Shown here in pieces: positions 7,959 through 15,930 of a DNA stretch of 37,429 nt (position 1 is the stretch's first letter; each line of letters begins with the position of its first letter). A program made the translations under genes and the position numbers. The stretch comes from Flavobacteriales bacterium (GTDB lineage: Bacteria > Bacteroidota > Bacteroidia > NS11-12g > UBA955), in assembly GCA_947487055.1 (NCBI GenBank), contig CANKVN010000013.1:1-37429 (forward strand). The letters are read 5' to 3'. The notes beneath the pieces were generated by a model. It was not told the DNA's origin. It ran no database searches and saw only the letters and a program-made list of their open reading frames with translations.

Positions 7959-8962
7959 TGCGTCTGTTATCGTTTCTTTTTCTGATTTTGGTTTTTCTTC
8001 CCGGTTGCCGGAAAGAAAAACCACAATCGGTCATATTCAATGCAGGATCTGGCGCGGTGCTGGTTCTCAATGAAGGAAACTTCATGTGGTCCAATTCAGG
8101 TGTGGATTTGTACGATATGGGCTCGGGTAAATTGCTTTCAGATCTATATCAGTCTGTTAATGGAAAGCCTCTCGGCGATGTTTTGCAAAGCGGCAGCATT
8201 ATCAATGGTGACGTTTGGCTGGTGGTAAACAACTCAGGGAAAATTGTGGTGCTGGATAGCCATACACTGAAGGAGAAATATACCATTTCCGGCTTGCGAT
8301 CGCCACGCTATGTTGCCCAGGCGGCAAACCGCATCTGGATTACAGATTTATATTCCGGTAAAGTACAGATTCGGGATGCTACCGGCAAAACACTCCTTCA
8401 TGAAATACCGGTGGGCGTGTGGTCCGAACATTTGGTTAATGACGGAAAGGGAATGTGTGTGGCCGGCTACGACGGATGGATAAGGCGTTACGATACCACG
8501 CAGTTTCAGTTGATGGACAGTTTGTATTTGGGAAAGGGATTGAGATGGATGGTCAAGGATCAGCAGCAATCGCTGTGGGCGCTGGCATCCAACAGCGATA
8601 GTGGTTACTGCCGGCTCCTAAAAGTAGATGCCGCACGAACCGGTAAAAAGCGGTTTGATTTTCCGCTGACTACCTACGCGTCATCACTGGCCATTAGTAA
8701 AAACAAGGACACGGTTTTTTACCTGGCAGATGGCGTTTATGCTATGAATGTGAATGCAGTGTCCTTGCCTCAAACGCCCATTTTAAAGCAGGCAAACAGC
8801 AATTTTTATGCATTGGCTTGCCACCCAAAAACAGGGGTGCTTTTTGTGAGCGATGCCAAAGACTATGTATCCAGAGGGATGGTGCAAATGCTCCACGGAA
8901 ATGGAACCCCGGTTGGGTCCTTCAGTGCCGGAATTATTCCCTCCGGATTTATCTTTTATTAA
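7958..8962 (+). CDS. BtuG-like beta-propeller surface lipoprotein (YncE/DUF5074-like)
   Basis: A 334-residue lipoprotein: MRLLSFLFLILVFLPGC has a lipobox LPGC with Cys17 as the lipidated residue. The body is built of repeated beta-propeller blades, with phrases such as GAVLVLNEGNFMWSNSGVDLYD, KIVVLDSHTLKEKYTISGL and IWITDLYSGKVQIRDATG, as in YncE/YVTN and DUF5074 proteins. BtuG of gut Bacteroides is such a seven-bladed propeller; it binds cobalamin very tightly and caps BtuB. The position here, third gene behind a cobalamin riboswitch, supports a BtuG role. It has no T9SS domain, so it would reach the surface as a lipoprotein, unlike its neighbour. A weak hairpin follows the stop codon. Confidence 0.82.
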   Translation: MRLLSFLFLILVFLPGCRKEKPQSVIFNAGSGAVLVLNEGNFMWSNSGVDLYDMGSGKLLSDLYQSVNGKPLGDVLQSGSIINGDVWLVVNNSGKIVVLDSHTLKEKYTISGLRSPRYVAQAANRIWITDLYSGKVQIRDATGKTLLHEIPVGVWSEHLVNDGKGMCVAGYDGWIRRYDTTQFQLMDSLYLGKGLRWMVKDQQQSLWALASNSDSGYCRLLKVDAARTGKKRFDFPLTTYASSLAISKNKDTVFYLADGVYAMNVNAVSLPQTPILKQANSNFYALACHPKTGVLFVSDAKDYVSRGMVQMLHGNGTPVGSFSAGIIPSGFIFY

Positions 8963-8966
8963 TCAG

Positions 8967-8985
8967 TCAGGCTTTCTCGGCCTGA
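8967..8985 (+). terminator. Weak hairpin at the end of the cobalamin operon
   Basis: TCAGGC (8967-8972) pairs with GCCTGA (8980-8985) around a 7-nt loop, 5 bp after the stop codon. Only a loosely T-rich run follows, so termination efficiency is doubtful. Confidence 0.35.
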
Positions 8986-8991
8986 AAGTTG

Positions 8992-8999
8992 TAATTTTG
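8992..8999 (+). promoter_or_regulatory. Bacteroidota -7 element upstream of the LptF/G-like gene
   Basis: TAATTTTG matches TAnnTTTG and ends 19 nt before the ATG at 9019. It lies just after the hairpin that closes the previous operon, so a new transcript is likely to start here. Confidence 0.45.
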
Positions 9000-9018
9000 A
9001 GGCCATAAGCCGCATCAA

Positions 9019-10584
9019 ATGGCATTTGTGGTAAAGGTTAAATCAACCATAGTGAAACGGGTAGACCTTTTGGTTCTGCGCTCCTTCATCGGGCCATTTT
9101 TGGTTACGTTTGTATTGAGCATGTTCCTTTTCCTCATGCAGTTTTTGTGGAAATACATTGATGAGCTCGTAGGTAAAGGCATTGAGCCATTAATCCTGCT
9201 AAAATTAATTTTCTTTTCCCTGGCAGATCTGGTTCCTATGGCATTGCCGCTAACGGTTATGGTTGCGGGATTAATGACTTTCGGTAACCTGAGCGAAAGT
9301 TTCGAACTGGTAGCCATGAAAGCAAATGGCATTTCCTTGTTTCGCATCCTAAGGCCTGTTTTCTTGCTGATGATTGGCTTAGCTGTCATCAACTTTTTCT
9401 TCATGAATGTTGTTATTCCCAAGGCAAATCTCGAAGCAAAAGCCCTGTTGTGGGATTTGAGGCAGAAAAAGCCTGCATTCAATATCCAGGAAGGCGTTTT
9501 TTACCAGCAAATAGAAGGATTTTCCATTCGTGTGGGCAAAAAGCTCAGCGATAATGAATCTGTGGAAGATGTCCTTATTTATGAGTACAAAAACGATGAG
9601 AGCAAACGCCTGAACGTGGTGCGCGCGGAAAAAGGCAAAATGGTGCTTTCGTCGGACAAAAGAATCTTGTTTTTTACCCTGTATAATGGCGTGCGGTACG
9701 ATGAAATGACCAGCAATCCGGATTATTCCAAAACAGCACCTTTCAACCAGATGCGATTTGATAAGCAGCAAATGGTTATCGATTTAAGCAGCCTGGACCT
9801 CAAATTTACAGAAAGGGATGCATACAAAGGCGATTATCGGTTGATGAATATCTCAGAACTAAACCGTGAACTGGATACAGCCTACCTGAAATTAAATAAG
9901 CAGAAAACGGAAAATGCAGGATATTTGAGCCGCTACATTCACCTGCCCGGTGTTTTGGGCAATAAGCAGCACCCGGAAATTAAAAACACCAGGAGCAGGA
10001 TTGCCAAAATACGAAGTGTGCTTAAGGCTGAGACAAACACGGATAAGGCTTTGCAAAACAATATTATGGCCGGTGCGATTAACAGTTCACGGGGCTTTAA
10101 AGGAACGCTGGATGGATTGATAACCGGCCTGAAATACGAAGAAGAACAAATCGCACCTTACAAGGTGGAATGGCATAAAAAGTTTACCCTGTCTGTGTTG
10201 CTGATTATGTTATTTCTGATTTCTGCTCCACTTGGGGCCATCATACGAAAAGGTGGAATCGGTATGCCATTGGTTATTAGTGTGTTGTTGTTTGTTCTGT
10301 TTTATGCCATCAATTTGGTGGGCGAGAAAATAGGGAAGGAGGGAGTAATGCCCATTTGGGGTGGTATGTGGCTTAGCAGTGCAGTGTTGTTTCCTGTTGG
10401 CGTTTACATTACCCTAAAGGCGGCTTCGGACAGTGCTATTTTGAGTTTGGAAGCGTACCAGAAGTTTTTCAACCGCTTACTGGGTGTTGCTTTTAAGCAA
10501 AAAGATACCGATGCCGCGAAGCTCGCAATTGCATCCCAAATCCGCCGGTTGCTTGGTAAAAAATCAAATCCGCCCGATGCATGA
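9019..10584 (+). CDS. LptF/LptG-family permease (YjgP/YjgQ)
   Basis: A 521-residue inner-membrane protein. Three N-terminal transmembrane segments lie at about residues 25-47, 62-90 and 112-134, including the family motif FGNLSESFELVAMKANGIS in the loop after the second. A large periplasmic beta-jellyroll-like region follows, with a long charged insert near residues 280-375. Three C-terminal transmembrane segments then lie at about 390-465 (SAPLGAIIRKGGIGMP is the typical Lpt motif). LptF and LptG form the membrane part of the LptB2FG ABC transporter that extracts lipopolysaccharide and passes it to LptC. The ~520-residue length exceeds the ~360 of proteobacterial LptG, but enlarged versions are common in Bacteroidota. 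It overlaps the next gene by ATGA (4 bp). Confidence 0.88.
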   Translation: MAFVVKVKSTIVKRVDLLVLRSFIGPFLVTFVLSMFLFLMQFLWKYIDELVGKGIEPLILLKLIFFSLADLVPMALPLTVMVAGLMTFGNLSESFELVAMKANGISLFRILRPVFLLMIGLAVINFFFMNVVIPKANLEAKALLWDLRQKKPAFNIQEGVFYQQIEGFSIRVGKKLSDNESVEDVLIYEYKNDESKRLNVVRAEKGKMVLSSDKRILFFTLYNGVRYDEMTSNPDYSKTAPFNQMRFDKQQMVIDLSSLDLKFTERDAYKGDYRLMNISELNRELDTAYLKLNKQKTENAGYLSRYIHLPGVLGNKQHPEIKNTRSRIAKIRSVLKAETNTDKALQNNIMAGAINSSRGFKGTLDGLITGLKYEEEQIAPYKVEWHKKFTLSVLLIMLFLISAPLGAIIRKGGIGMPLVISVLLFVLFYAINLVGEKIGKEGVMPIWGGMWLSSAVLFPVGVYITLKAASDSAILSLEAYQKFFNRLLGVAFKQKDTDAAKLAIASQIRRLLGKKSNPPDA

Positions 10585-11762
10585 AAATGCTGATTATTGG
10601 TTCGCGTATTCCCTGGCCTTTGCACGATGGTGGAGCCATTGCCACATACCAGATGCTGCAAGGCCTCGCTGAGCTTGGTGCAGAGATTACGTACTTTACT
10701 TTCAATACCCGCAAGCATTTTGTTTCGCCACAGGATATTCAAACCCATTTTCCATTTTGCCGGGTTATTGCCTGTCCGTTAAATGCAAATCCCAATCCGG
10801 TCGGCGCTTTGCTGGCGTTGTTGCAGGGGAAAAACTATAATATCTCCAGGTTCAGTGAGCCTGTTGCCAAATTACAACTGCGTGCGCTGTTGCAAAAAGA
10901 ACAGTTTGATTGGGTCCAACTGGAGGGCCTTTATGCCTCCCCATTCCTGGATGTAATCAAACCGTTTGGAATACGGATTTCCCTGCGTCAGCACAATGCC
11001 GAATTTCAAATATGGGAACGCCTTTCGGCCCAGTCCGCAAATCCTGTCAAGCGCTGGTATTATTCCCTTTTGGCGAAGCAATTAAAGCGCTACGAACAAC
11101 AGGTGCTCAACCAAATCGATGCCCTTATACCCATAACAGCCAATGACGAAGCACTGTTCCGTTCCATGGGAGCCACAGTTCCTGCTTTTGTAGCACCGGT
11201 AGGGCTCCAAATCGGCCCTTCGCCTGCCACGCTTCCTGTTAGTCATGATTGTTTTCATCTGGGCAGCATGGAATGGATGCCAAACGTGGAAGCGGTAAAA
11301 TGGTTAATCAACGAAGTTTGGCCAAAAGTATTGCAAAAGATTCCCAATGCGAAATTGCACCTGGCCGGAAAAGGTATGTTAGCCAATGACTCCAGGTTTT
11401 CCGGTGCCGGCATTGTTGTTCATGGCGAAGTTCAGGACGCGCAGCAGTTTATGAAGTCGCATGGCATCATGCTGGTGCCAGTGTTTTCTGCCGGTGGTAT
11501 CCGGGTGAAAATACTGGAAGGATTTAATGCCGGTATTCCGGTTATCAGCACAAGCGTTGGTGCAGCAGGAATACCCGTGGAAAACCAAAAGCACTTGATA
11601 TTGGCAGATACATCAGTTGAATTTGCCAATGCGATTTGCGCATTAACGGCGGATGAACAACGCAAAAATGAACTCGTACAGCACGCCTATTCCTTTGTTA
11701 AGGATCAGTTCAACGCTATTAAGATTATGCAGGAATTGCTTAGATTTTATCATGATAATTAA
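10581..11762 (+). CDS. Glycosyltransferase, GT-B fold (GT4-like)
   Basis: A 393-residue GT-B enzyme. The N-terminal MKMLIIGSRIPWPLHDGGA is the classical acceptor-side opening, with the GG loop before a helix. The C-terminal domain shows WMPNVEAVKWLINEVWPKV and LHLAGKGM, then the donor-binding region GIRVKILEGFNAGIPVIST, with Glu in the E-x7-type position that contacts the nucleotide sugar. Such enzymes transfer sugars to LPS, exopolysaccharide or glycoproteins. Overlap with the LptF/G-like gene points to envelope polysaccharide assembly, but donor and acceptor are unknown. Close homologues are often annotated as glycosyltransferase family 1/4 or as PEP-CTERM/exopolysaccharide glycosyltransferases. 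No membrane segment is seen, so it should act at the cytoplasmic face. Confidence 0.85.
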   Translation: MKMLIIGSRIPWPLHDGGAIATYQMLQGLAELGAEITYFTFNTRKHFVSPQDIQTHFPFCRVIACPLNANPNPVGALLALLQGKNYNISRFSEPVAKLQLRALLQKEQFDWVQLEGLYASPFLDVIKPFGIRISLRQHNAEFQIWERLSAQSANPVKRWYYSLLAKQLKRYEQQVLNQIDALIPITANDEALFRSMGATVPAFVAPVGLQIGPSPATLPVSHDCFHLGSMEWMPNVEAVKWLINEVWPKVLQKIPNAKLHLAGKGMLANDSRFSGAGIVVHGEVQDAQQFMKSHGIMLVPVFSAGGIRVKILEGFNAGIPVISTSVGAAGIPVENQKHLILADTSVEFANAICALTADEQRKNELVQHAYSFVKDQFNAIKIMQELLRFYHDN

Positions 11763-11795
11763 TTAAGGATTTTTTACGACCTTTGCTAAACTATT

Positions 11796-13352
11796 TTGCA
11801 CTTCATTCATAGAAATATATTGAGGATTTTGCCAATATTGTTGCTTGCTGTTGCCGCTTGTGGTGGGAGAAGTACTACCGCAACGTCGGAAATAGATGAG
11901 GAAGCCATAAAACAGGCAGATTCCGTTGAAAGTACGGTTAAGCTGGTCTGTTCTTCCTGCCACGCCTGGGTTCCGCCTTCCATGTTGGATAAATATACAT
12001 GGAAAGAAAAGGTTTTGCCCGTCATGGCTGCCAAAATGGGTATTTATGAACTGGATGGTGTAGCTTTCTACAGCGAAAAAGACGATCCCAAATTACCCCT
12101 TGGCATTTATCCGGATAAACCAACCATTGAGCCGGAACTCATGCGCAAAATATTCAACTATTTTGATGTAAAAGCCCCCGAAACGATGGAAGCGCAAAAG
12201 CGCAGCGAGCCCCTTGCCCAAGAAACACCCATGTTTGATGTTATGGTGCCATCGGTGAAACAAGCCGGCCCTCCCATGACAACTTTCGTGGAAATTGTTC
12301 CTTCCAGACGTGAGGTTTTGGTTGGTATTTCCGGCGAAACCAATCAGTTTGTGGTGCTTGATAAGGATTTGTCGGCCAAATGGATGACCAATACGCCCAG
12401 TGCGCCTACCTGGTGTGATGTAAGCAATCCTTCCTCTTGGCTGCTTACTTGCATAGGATCCATATTTCCTTCCAATGACAAACAAGGGCAGCTGCTGGAA
12501 ATCAATCCAAACAATAAAGGAACATCAAGCCAAACTAGGTTAACCCAGTTAGCAAGGCCTGTTCAGGCACATAGGATGGGAAATTCAGCAAACCAATACC
12601 TTGTCAATAATTTTGGTCATTTGGTTGGGAATCTATCCATATACCAGAATGGAAGCAATACTCCAAAAATCCTGCGAGATAAGCCTGGTTGCATCCGCTC
12701 ACTGGTTGTGGATTGGAACAAAGATGGCCTTCAGGATGTGGTGGCCTTATTTGCTCAGGGCGTAGAAGGTATTTATCTCTACCTGAACAAGGGCAATGGT
12801 GATTTTCAGGAACAGCTGCTCATGGATTTTTTACCGGTGAATGGCTCATCCTGGTTTGAAATTACCGATTTAAATAAAGATGGCAAACAAGACATCATCT
12901 ACACCTGCGGTGATAACGCCGATTATTCAGTGGTGCTGAAATCATTTCACGGGGTATATGCTTACACCAACAATGGCGACAATACCTTCAAAAAATCCTG
13001 GTTTTATCCCATCAATGGCGCTTATCGTGCCATGTTGAAGGATTTTGATCTGGATGGTGATTTGGATATGGTGGTCATTTCGTTTTTTGCTGATTATATT
13101 CAGCAACCCGAAGAAGCCTTGGTTTATTTTGAAAATAAAGGTAATTTTAACTACAAGCCTTATAAAATCAAAGGATATAACCTTGGCCGCTGGTTAACCA
13201 TGTCGGCTGGAGATGTGGATGGAGATGGCGATGATGATGTGGTTTTGGGCAATTTCAGCCAGGGCCCCCAGAGTTTTATGTCAACCCAGCATGTCAATCA
13301 GTTTTCCTCAGGAACGCCTTTAATCATGCTCGTTAATCGCACAAAAAAATAA
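11796..13352 (+). CDS. Monoheme cytochrome c / FG-GAP (VCBS) repeat lipoprotein
   Basis: About 518 residues. The leader MHFIHRNILRILPILLLAVAAC ends in a lipobox (VAAC, Cys22), so this is a lipoprotein. A c-type heme motif CSSCH follows (Cys52, Cys55, His56), and the short domain runs on through VLPVMAAKMGI, where Met77 or Met81 could be the distal ligand. The rest is a beta-propeller of FG-GAP/VCBS repeats with four calcium-binding-type loops: DWNKDGLQD (~306), DLNKDGKQD (~358), DFDLDGDLD (~414) and DVDGDGDDD (~473). The start is a TTG; another TTG at 11820 would also give a short lipoprotein signal. It is followed 4 bp later by a TMEM220 gene. Its likely place is the outer membrane or periplasm; the redox partner is unknown. 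Confidence 0.8.
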   Translation: MHFIHRNILRILPILLLAVAACGGRSTTATSEIDEEAIKQADSVESTVKLVCSSCHAWVPPSMLDKYTWKEKVLPVMAAKMGIYELDGVAFYSEKDDPKLPLGIYPDKPTIEPELMRKIFNYFDVKAPETMEAQKRSEPLAQETPMFDVMVPSVKQAGPPMTTFVEIVPSRREVLVGISGETNQFVVLDKDLSAKWMTNTPSAPTWCDVSNPSSWLLTCIGSIFPSNDKQGQLLEINPNNKGTSSQTRLTQLARPVQAHRMGNSANQYLVNNFGHLVGNLSIYQNGSNTPKILRDKPGCIRSLVVDWNKDGLQDVVALFAQGVEGIYLYLNKGNGDFQEQLLMDFLPVNGSSWFEITDLNKDGKQDIIYTCGDNADYSVVLKSFHGVYAYTNNGDNTFKKSWFYPINGAYRAMLKDFDLDGDLDMVVISFFADYIQQPEEALVYFENKGNFNYKPYKIKGYNLGRWLTMSAGDVDGDGDDDVVLGNFSQGPQSFMSTQHVNQFSSGTPLIMLVNRTKK

Positions 13353-13356
13353 GGGT

Positions 13357-13683
13357 ATGAAAAAGGTCATTTTTTTATTGCTGTCAGCTGTGTTCCTGTT
13401 TTTTGCAGCCCTCCAGTACAATGATCCTGATGCTGTTTTGTGGTCATTGGTGTACCTTGTCTATGTTGTGTTTTGTCTTTCGGTGGTTTTCAGGCCATTG
13501 AATTCTATCTGGTACATCGTTGGTTTTGTCGCACCTCTTATTGCTGCCGTTTTTCAGTGGCCCAATCACTGGGAGGGTTTTGGCGATACCATGCTGAATG
13601 AAAATACGGAAAGGGCTCGCGAAAGTTCCGGACTTATTATCTGTGGTTTGTCTTCTTTGCTCTGCAAAGCTTTGAAATCCTGA
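13357..13683 (+). CDS. TMEM220-family small membrane protein
   Basis: A 108-residue protein of four hydrophobic segments. It opens MKKVIFLLLSAVFLFFAALQYNDPDAVLW, and the LQYNDPD signature is the hallmark of the TMEM220 family (transmembrane protein 220, found in animals and bacteria, no known biochemistry). Further segments are VYLVYVVFCLSVVF, WYIVGFVAPLIAAVF and GLIICGLSSLL, with an ERARESSGL stretch between the last two that is typical of bacterial members. It starts 4 bp after the cytochrome/FG-GAP lipoprotein, so the two are very probably co-expressed. Confidence 0.8.
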   Translation: MKKVIFLLLSAVFLFFAALQYNDPDAVLWSLVYLVYVVFCLSVVFRPLNSIWYIVGFVAPLIAAVFQWPNHWEGFGDTMLNENTERARESSGLIICGLSSLLCKALKS

Positions 13684-13693
13684 TATTTTAAGT

Positions 13694-13701
13694 TATATTT
13701 G
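13694..13701 (+). promoter_or_regulatory. Bacteroidota -7 element upstream of the ABC exporter
   Basis: TATATTTG fits TAnnTTTG. It covers the TTG at 13699-13701, which argues for a start codon further downstream (13714) for the ABC gene. Confidence 0.4.
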
Positions 13702-13713
13702 TTCAAACAAGTT

Positions 13714-15459
13714 TTGAAGTTGCTGTTACAATACCTAAAGCCCCAGTCGGGTTTGATTTTTTTGGCGTTGCTGCTGGCCGCCATTGCCCAGATTTTTTCT
13801 ATGCTGGACCCATGGGTGGGCCGCAACATCATTGACCGCTACCTGCTCCATCACACACAGTTTTCGCAAAGCGATTTTATCCGTGGTGTCCTATCCTGGT
13901 TGTTGATGGGGATTTCCTTTGCCATGGTGAGCCGCATCGGTAAAAACCTGCAGGATTATTTTATCAATGTAGCCATGCAAAAGGTCGGTGCTGCCCTGTT
14001 TATGGACGGCATCAAACACACCATGGAATTGCCTTTTCAGGTGTTTGAGGATCGCAGAAGCGGTGAGACATTAAACGTTCTGCAAAAGGTGAGGAGCGAC
14101 AGCGAGCGCGTGATGTCGCTTGCGGTTGGTCTGCTATACACCAGTGTGGTTGGCGTTAGTGTTGTTTTTGTGGCAAGTTTCATGGTTCACTGGCTCATTG
14201 CTCCCGCCTTTTTGCTGGCCATGCTGGTGGTGGGTGTTTCCAGCTCCATGCTGAGCAAAAAAATCAAATCCATTCAAAAGAATATTATGGCTGAAACAGG
14301 CGCTTTGGCTGGCACAACCACGGAAAGTTTAAGAAACATAGAATTGGTAAAAAGCCTTGGCCTGATTGGACAGGAAATTAACCGTATCCGTGTCAATACC
14401 ATGAAAATTCTGGGGTTGGAACTGGAGAAGGTGAAAAAGGTAAGAACCTTGGGATTTGTGCAGGGAACCACCGTGAATTTGATGCGAAATCTGTTGCTGC
14501 TGTTTCTGAGCTGGATGGTTTTTAGCGGTCGCATCACCCCGGGTATGTATATCCAGTTTCTGTTTTACACATTTTTTATTTTTAATCCCTTGCAGGAGCT
14601 GGGTACATTCATTCAGGCCTGGCGCGAAGCCCAGGTCAGCCTGGGTCGTTTTAGCGAACTCATGCAAACCCCGGTTGAAACGATTCCGGCCAATCCTACG
14701 CCTTTAGGTTCACTGAAACATGTTGAATTTAATCAGGTTTCATTCCGCCATCAATCTTCAAACAGGGATGCATTGACCAATGTGTCCATCACTTTTAATA
14801 TTGGACAAACCATTGCCATTGTGGGTCCCAGTGGAAGCGGTAAAAGCACCCTGGTGAAATTGCTGGAAGGGTTATATAAGCCGGTTCAGGGGCAATTAAC
14901 CTACAACCACATTCCGGTGGAGCAGGTTCATTTATCCGAACTGCGTGCCCGGTTGGGTGTGGTAAGCCAGGAAAGCCAGTTGTTTAGCGGAACCATACGC
15001 GAAAACCTCTTGTTTGTGAAGCCCGATGCAACGGAATCCGAAATGCTGACTGCGCTTGAAAAAGCGGCGGCTACCAGCTTGCTGACCCGTGCAACCAAAG
15101 GGCTGGATACTGCCATTGGTGAGGGTGGAATTAAGGTTTCCGGAGGCGAAAAACAGCGTATTTCCATTGCGCGTGCCCTGTTGCGCAACCCGGATTTATT
15201 GGTTTTTGATGAGGCTACCAGCGCCCTGGACAGCTTAACTGAAAAAGAAATTACTAATACGATTAAGGAAATCAGCCGCCAGAAAGATAGGATAAATGTG
15301 ATGATAGCGCACCGCCTAAGCACCATTATGCATGCCGATATGATTTACGTACTGGAAAAAGGCAGCATCATCGAACAAGGAACCCACGAAGAACTACTGT
15401 TAACAAAAGGTTTGTATTTCGCCATGTGGCGTCAGCAAATTGGGGAAACAGAAAATTAA
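13714..15459 (+). CDS. MsbA-like ABC exporter (fused permease and ATPase)
   Basis: About 581 residues. An N-terminal six-helix ABC exporter domain (roughly residues 10-300) is followed by the nucleotide-binding domain. Visible motifs are Walker A GPSGSGKST (~371), Q-loop VVSQESQLFSG, signature VSGGEKQR (~475), Walker B LLVFDEATSALDS (~496) and H-loop MIAHRLST (~530). It works as a homodimer or heterodimer and uses ATP to export lipids, lipid-linked glycans, peptides or drugs; context (Lpt-type permease and glycosyltransferase upstream) mildly favours an envelope lipid. I take the TTG at 13714 (MKLLLQYLKPQSG), a typical opening for these exporters; a TTG at 13699 is the longer alternative but overlaps a promoter motif. 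The last 4 bp overlap the convergent acetyltransferase gene. Confidence 0.9.
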   Translation: MKLLLQYLKPQSGLIFLALLLAAIAQIFSMLDPWVGRNIIDRYLLHHTQFSQSDFIRGVLSWLLMGISFAMVSRIGKNLQDYFINVAMQKVGAALFMDGIKHTMELPFQVFEDRRSGETLNVLQKVRSDSERVMSLAVGLLYTSVVGVSVVFVASFMVHWLIAPAFLLAMLVVGVSSSMLSKKIKSIQKNIMAETGALAGTTTESLRNIELVKSLGLIGQEINRIRVNTMKILGLELEKVKKVRTLGFVQGTTVNLMRNLLLLFLSWMVFSGRITPGMYIQFLFYTFFIFNPLQELGTFIQAWREAQVSLGRFSELMQTPVETIPANPTPLGSLKHVEFNQVSFRHQSSNRDALTNVSITFNIGQTIAIVGPSGSGKSTLVKLLEGLYKPVQGQLTYNHIPVEQVHLSELRARLGVVSQESQLFSGTIRENLLFVKPDATESEMLTALEKAAATSLLTRATKGLDTAIGEGGIKVSGGEKQRISIARALLRNPDLLVFDEATSALDSLTEKEITNTIKEISRQKDRINVMIAHRLSTIMHADMIYVLEKGSIIEQGTHEELLLTKGLYFAMWRQQIGETEN

Positions 15460-15875
15460 ACGTGTTTCCACATTTTAAAATGCGGAATTTCACATTCCCA
15501 GAATCTTTCTCCCACTGGCTGAAAACCATGTTTTGCATAAAAGTCAAGCGCATGTTCCTGGGCATGCATGTAGGCATAAGTCCCGGCTTCCAGCTTGCTT
15601 AGACATGCATCTACCAAAGCAGCTCCAACACCTTTTCCCCGGTAAGTATTCAATACAGCAAAGCGTTCCAGCTTGGTGCCGTTTTCTGTTTTTCTGATTC
15701 TTGCTGTTCCGCAAGGCACCCCGTCATACTTTGCCAAAAGATGAATACAGGTTGATTCATGCTCGTCATATTCCTCTGATGGGTCCACTGCTTGTTCGAT
15801 TACAAACACCAATCTGCGGATTTCAAACGCATGTTCCATATCCTTTGCAGTATAAATTGGGCTTACTTCTGTCAT
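15456..15875 (-). CDS. GNAT-family N-acetyltransferase
   Basis: A 139-residue single-domain GNAT enzyme. The acetyl-CoA-binding motif A is clear: [27 protein letters not shown], with the R/Q-x-x-G-x-G/A core at RGKGVGAAL. The C-terminal motif [28 protein letters not shown] is typical of the YjcF/ElaA-like subgroup. Such enzymes transfer acetyl from acetyl-CoA to an amine; the acceptor is unknown. The 3' end overlaps the convergent ABC gene by 4 bp. The 5' end lies 55 bp from the divergent aldolase start, and a TACTTTTG element for this gene lies within that gap. Confidence 0.88.
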   Translation of the reverse strand: MTEVSPIYTAKDMEHAFEIRRLVFVIEQAVDPSEEYDEHESTCIHLLAKYDGVPCGTARIRKTENGTKLERFAVLNTYRGKGVGAALVDACLSKLEAGTYAYMHAQEHALDFYAKHGFQPVGERFWECEIPHFKMWKHV

Positions 15876-15881
15876 TTTATG

Positions 15882-15889
15882 TATTTTTG
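15882..15889 (+). promoter_or_regulatory. Bacteroidota -7 element for the aldolase gene
   Basis: TATTTTTG fits TAnnTTTG, with a TTG 25 nt upstream (15857-15859) at an acceptable -33 position. It lies 41 nt before the aldolase ATG. Confidence 0.5.
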
Positions 15890-15902
15890 CCGTGCTTAAT
15901 TA

Positions 15903-15910
15903 CAAAAGTA
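15903..15910 (-). promoter_or_regulatory. Bacteroidota -7 element for the GNAT gene
   Basis: On the minus strand this reads TACTTTTG and ends 27 nt before the GNAT start codon. It lies 13 nt downstream of the opposing aldolase -7 element, so the two start regions overlap and may exclude each other. Confidence 0.45.
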
Positions 15911-15930
15911 CACCAAAATACCCACGTATC

